Positions 21,407 to 22,224 of a stretch of 22,224 bases of DNA are shown here, one piece after another (the first letter of the stretch is position 1; each line of letters opens with the position of its first letter). The position numbers were made by a program, and so were the translations under genes. The notes under the pieces were generated by a model. It saw only the letters and a program-made list of their open reading frames with translations, did not search any database and had not been told where the DNA came from. The DNA comes from an uncultured Lachnospiraceae bacterium (lineage in GTDB: Bacteria > Bacillota > Clostridia > Lachnospirales > Lachnospiraceae): contig CAJUBR010000043.1 in NCBI GenBank assembly GCA_910584695.1, positions 1 through 22,224 of the forward strand, read 5' to 3'.

Positions 21407-22165
21407 TCAGATGGTTTCATTATCCCTGTCCAGCATAAACATAAGCAGGGACAAAACAGCCATTCCTGCAGTTTCGGTTCTGAGAATCCGGTGTCCCAAC
21501 GACAAAACCCTGCCGCCCACAGTTTCTATTTTCTCAACTTCCGATGGTTCAAACCCGCCTTCTGGTCCAATGAAAATGCCAATGTGCTTCTTTCCGCAGG
21601 CTGCCTTTATCAGCTCTCTCGCCCGTTCCATTCCCTCTGCATTTTCATAAGGGAGAAGAAGATAATCCATACTTCCTGCATAACAGCAGGCCTCCTCTAT
21701 GGACATAATCCGGGTTACCTCCGGCACAATTCCACGTTTCGACTGTTTTGCAGCACTTAAAGAAATAGCATTTAAACGTTCTATTTTCTTTTCTGCTCTT
21801 TTTTCATCCAATTTTACAACACACCGCTTCATCCGCACCGGAACAATTTCAAATGCTCCTAATTCCACTGCCTTTTGGACGATCGTTTCTAATTTGTCTC
21901 CCTTTGGATATCCCTGAAACAGTGTAATCTTAGCAGGCAACTCTCTTGCATTTGCAAAAATATCCGTTATCTCAAGCAAAACCTCTTCTTTTTCTGTAAG
22001 ATAATCCGTAACGGTACACAAATATTCTTTGTCCCCACCGTCACAAAGAAGAACCTCCTCCCCTCTTTTCAGGCGGAGAACATGTTTTATATGGTTATAA
22101 TCCTCACCGGTTATCACAACCGGTGTATCATTTAATTGACTTTGTTTTACAAAAAAACGGTTCAT
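21407..22165 (-). CDS. rsmE: 16S rRNA m3U1498 methyltransferase
   Basis: The 252-residue protein has an N-terminal PUA-like domain (residues 1-70, starting MNRFFV and including DYNHIKHVLRLKRGEEV) and a C-terminal SPOUT methyltransferase domain. FQGYPKGDKLETIVQKAVELGA (83-104), IGPEGGF (199-205) and the knot segment LGHRILRTETAG (223-234) are diagnostic of RsmE. It methylates N3 of U1498 in 16S rRNA. A GGAAAG lies four bases before the ATG. An open frame ends with TAG immediately before its start, suggesting a closely linked upstream gene. Confidence 0.96.
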   Translation of the reverse strand: MNRFFVKQSQLNDTPVVITGEDYNHIKHVLRLKRGEEVLLCDGGDKEYLCTVTDYLTEKEEVLLEITDIFANARELPAKITLFQGYPKGDKLETIVQKAVELGAFEIVPVRMKRCVVKLDEKRAEKKIERLNAISLSAAKQSKRGIVPEVTRIMSIEEACCYAGSMDYLLLPYENAEGMERARELIKAACGKKHIGIFIGPEGGFEPSEVEKIETVGGRVLSLGHRILRTETAGMAVLSLLMFMLDRDNETI

Positions 22166-22222
22166 CTATCTTTCCATCTCCCAGTCTGCCGATGATTCTA
22201 TTCGGAGCATCCTAAACAATCC
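22166..22222 (-). CDS. Possible C-terminal tail of an upstream gene
   Basis: A frame open from the right edge gives 18 codons (ending SSADWEMER) and stops with TAG directly before the rsmE ATG. The abutment would fit an operon partner. The tail does not look like PrmA, the commonest upstream neighbour of rsmE, and it is too short to identify or to distinguish from chance. Confidence 0.25.
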   Translation of the reverse strand, partial: GLFRMLRIESSADWEMER

Positions 22223-22224
22223 AT

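Overview
The window looks like chromosome from a low-to-mid-GC Gram-positive anaerobe of the Clostridia, most likely a Lachnospiraceae member. This rests on the ireB-ruvX-DUF1292 gene order, a sporulation sigma factor of the SigK type, AGGAGG-type ribosome binding sites, a BspA-like leucine-rich-repeat protein of a kind common in that family, and the codon and base composition. No rRNA, tRNA, CRISPR array, prophage or complete insertion sequence was seen. Almost everything is on the minus strand, so the genes are best read from high to low coordinates.

Left third (1-8910): a compact type IV pilus locus on the minus strand, in transcription order pilB (extension ATPase), pilT (retraction ATPase), pilC (platform protein), pilA (major pilin), pilD (prepilin peptidase), a fused pilM-pilN gene, a pilO-like gene, and a further prepilin-like gene cut by the window edge. 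Promoter-like sequences lie before pilC and pilA. A perfect 14-bp stem separates pilA from pilD. The last ~55 bp of pilT have been copied twice more downstream as a 62-bp-period tandem array.

Middle (8976-11322): a secreted DUF6273 plus leucine-rich-repeat protein lies just upstream of pilB in the same direction. Divergent from it is a sigK gene with no pro-sequence, preceded by a good sigma-K-type promoter. sigK converges on trhP and the two coding ends overlap by 33 bp.

Right half (11290-22224): conserved housekeeping genes, mostly for RNA modification and decay. ireB, ruvX, DUF1292, rnj (RNase J), ylbF-like, a short MltG-like protein, trmR and trhP are closely spaced and probably one operon from a promoter at about 16740. 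Upstream are mtaB (ms2t6A37 of tRNA), then a small plus-strand HPr-like gene with its own promoter and terminator, then thiI (s4U8), its probable sulfur donor cysteine desulfurase, and rsmE (16S rRNA m3U1498). Four tRNA modification functions (ThiI, MtaB, TrmR, TrhP) and one rRNA methylase therefore sit within about 11 kb.

I see no clearly new system. The most unusual items are the PilM-PilN fusion, the triplicated pilT tail, the sigma-K gene without a pro-sequence and its self-type promoter, an HPr-like protein that lost the phospho-histidine segment but kept the regulatory serine, a near-perfect 23-bp inverted repeat between the desulfurase gene and thiI, and an MltG-like protein with no catalytic domain.
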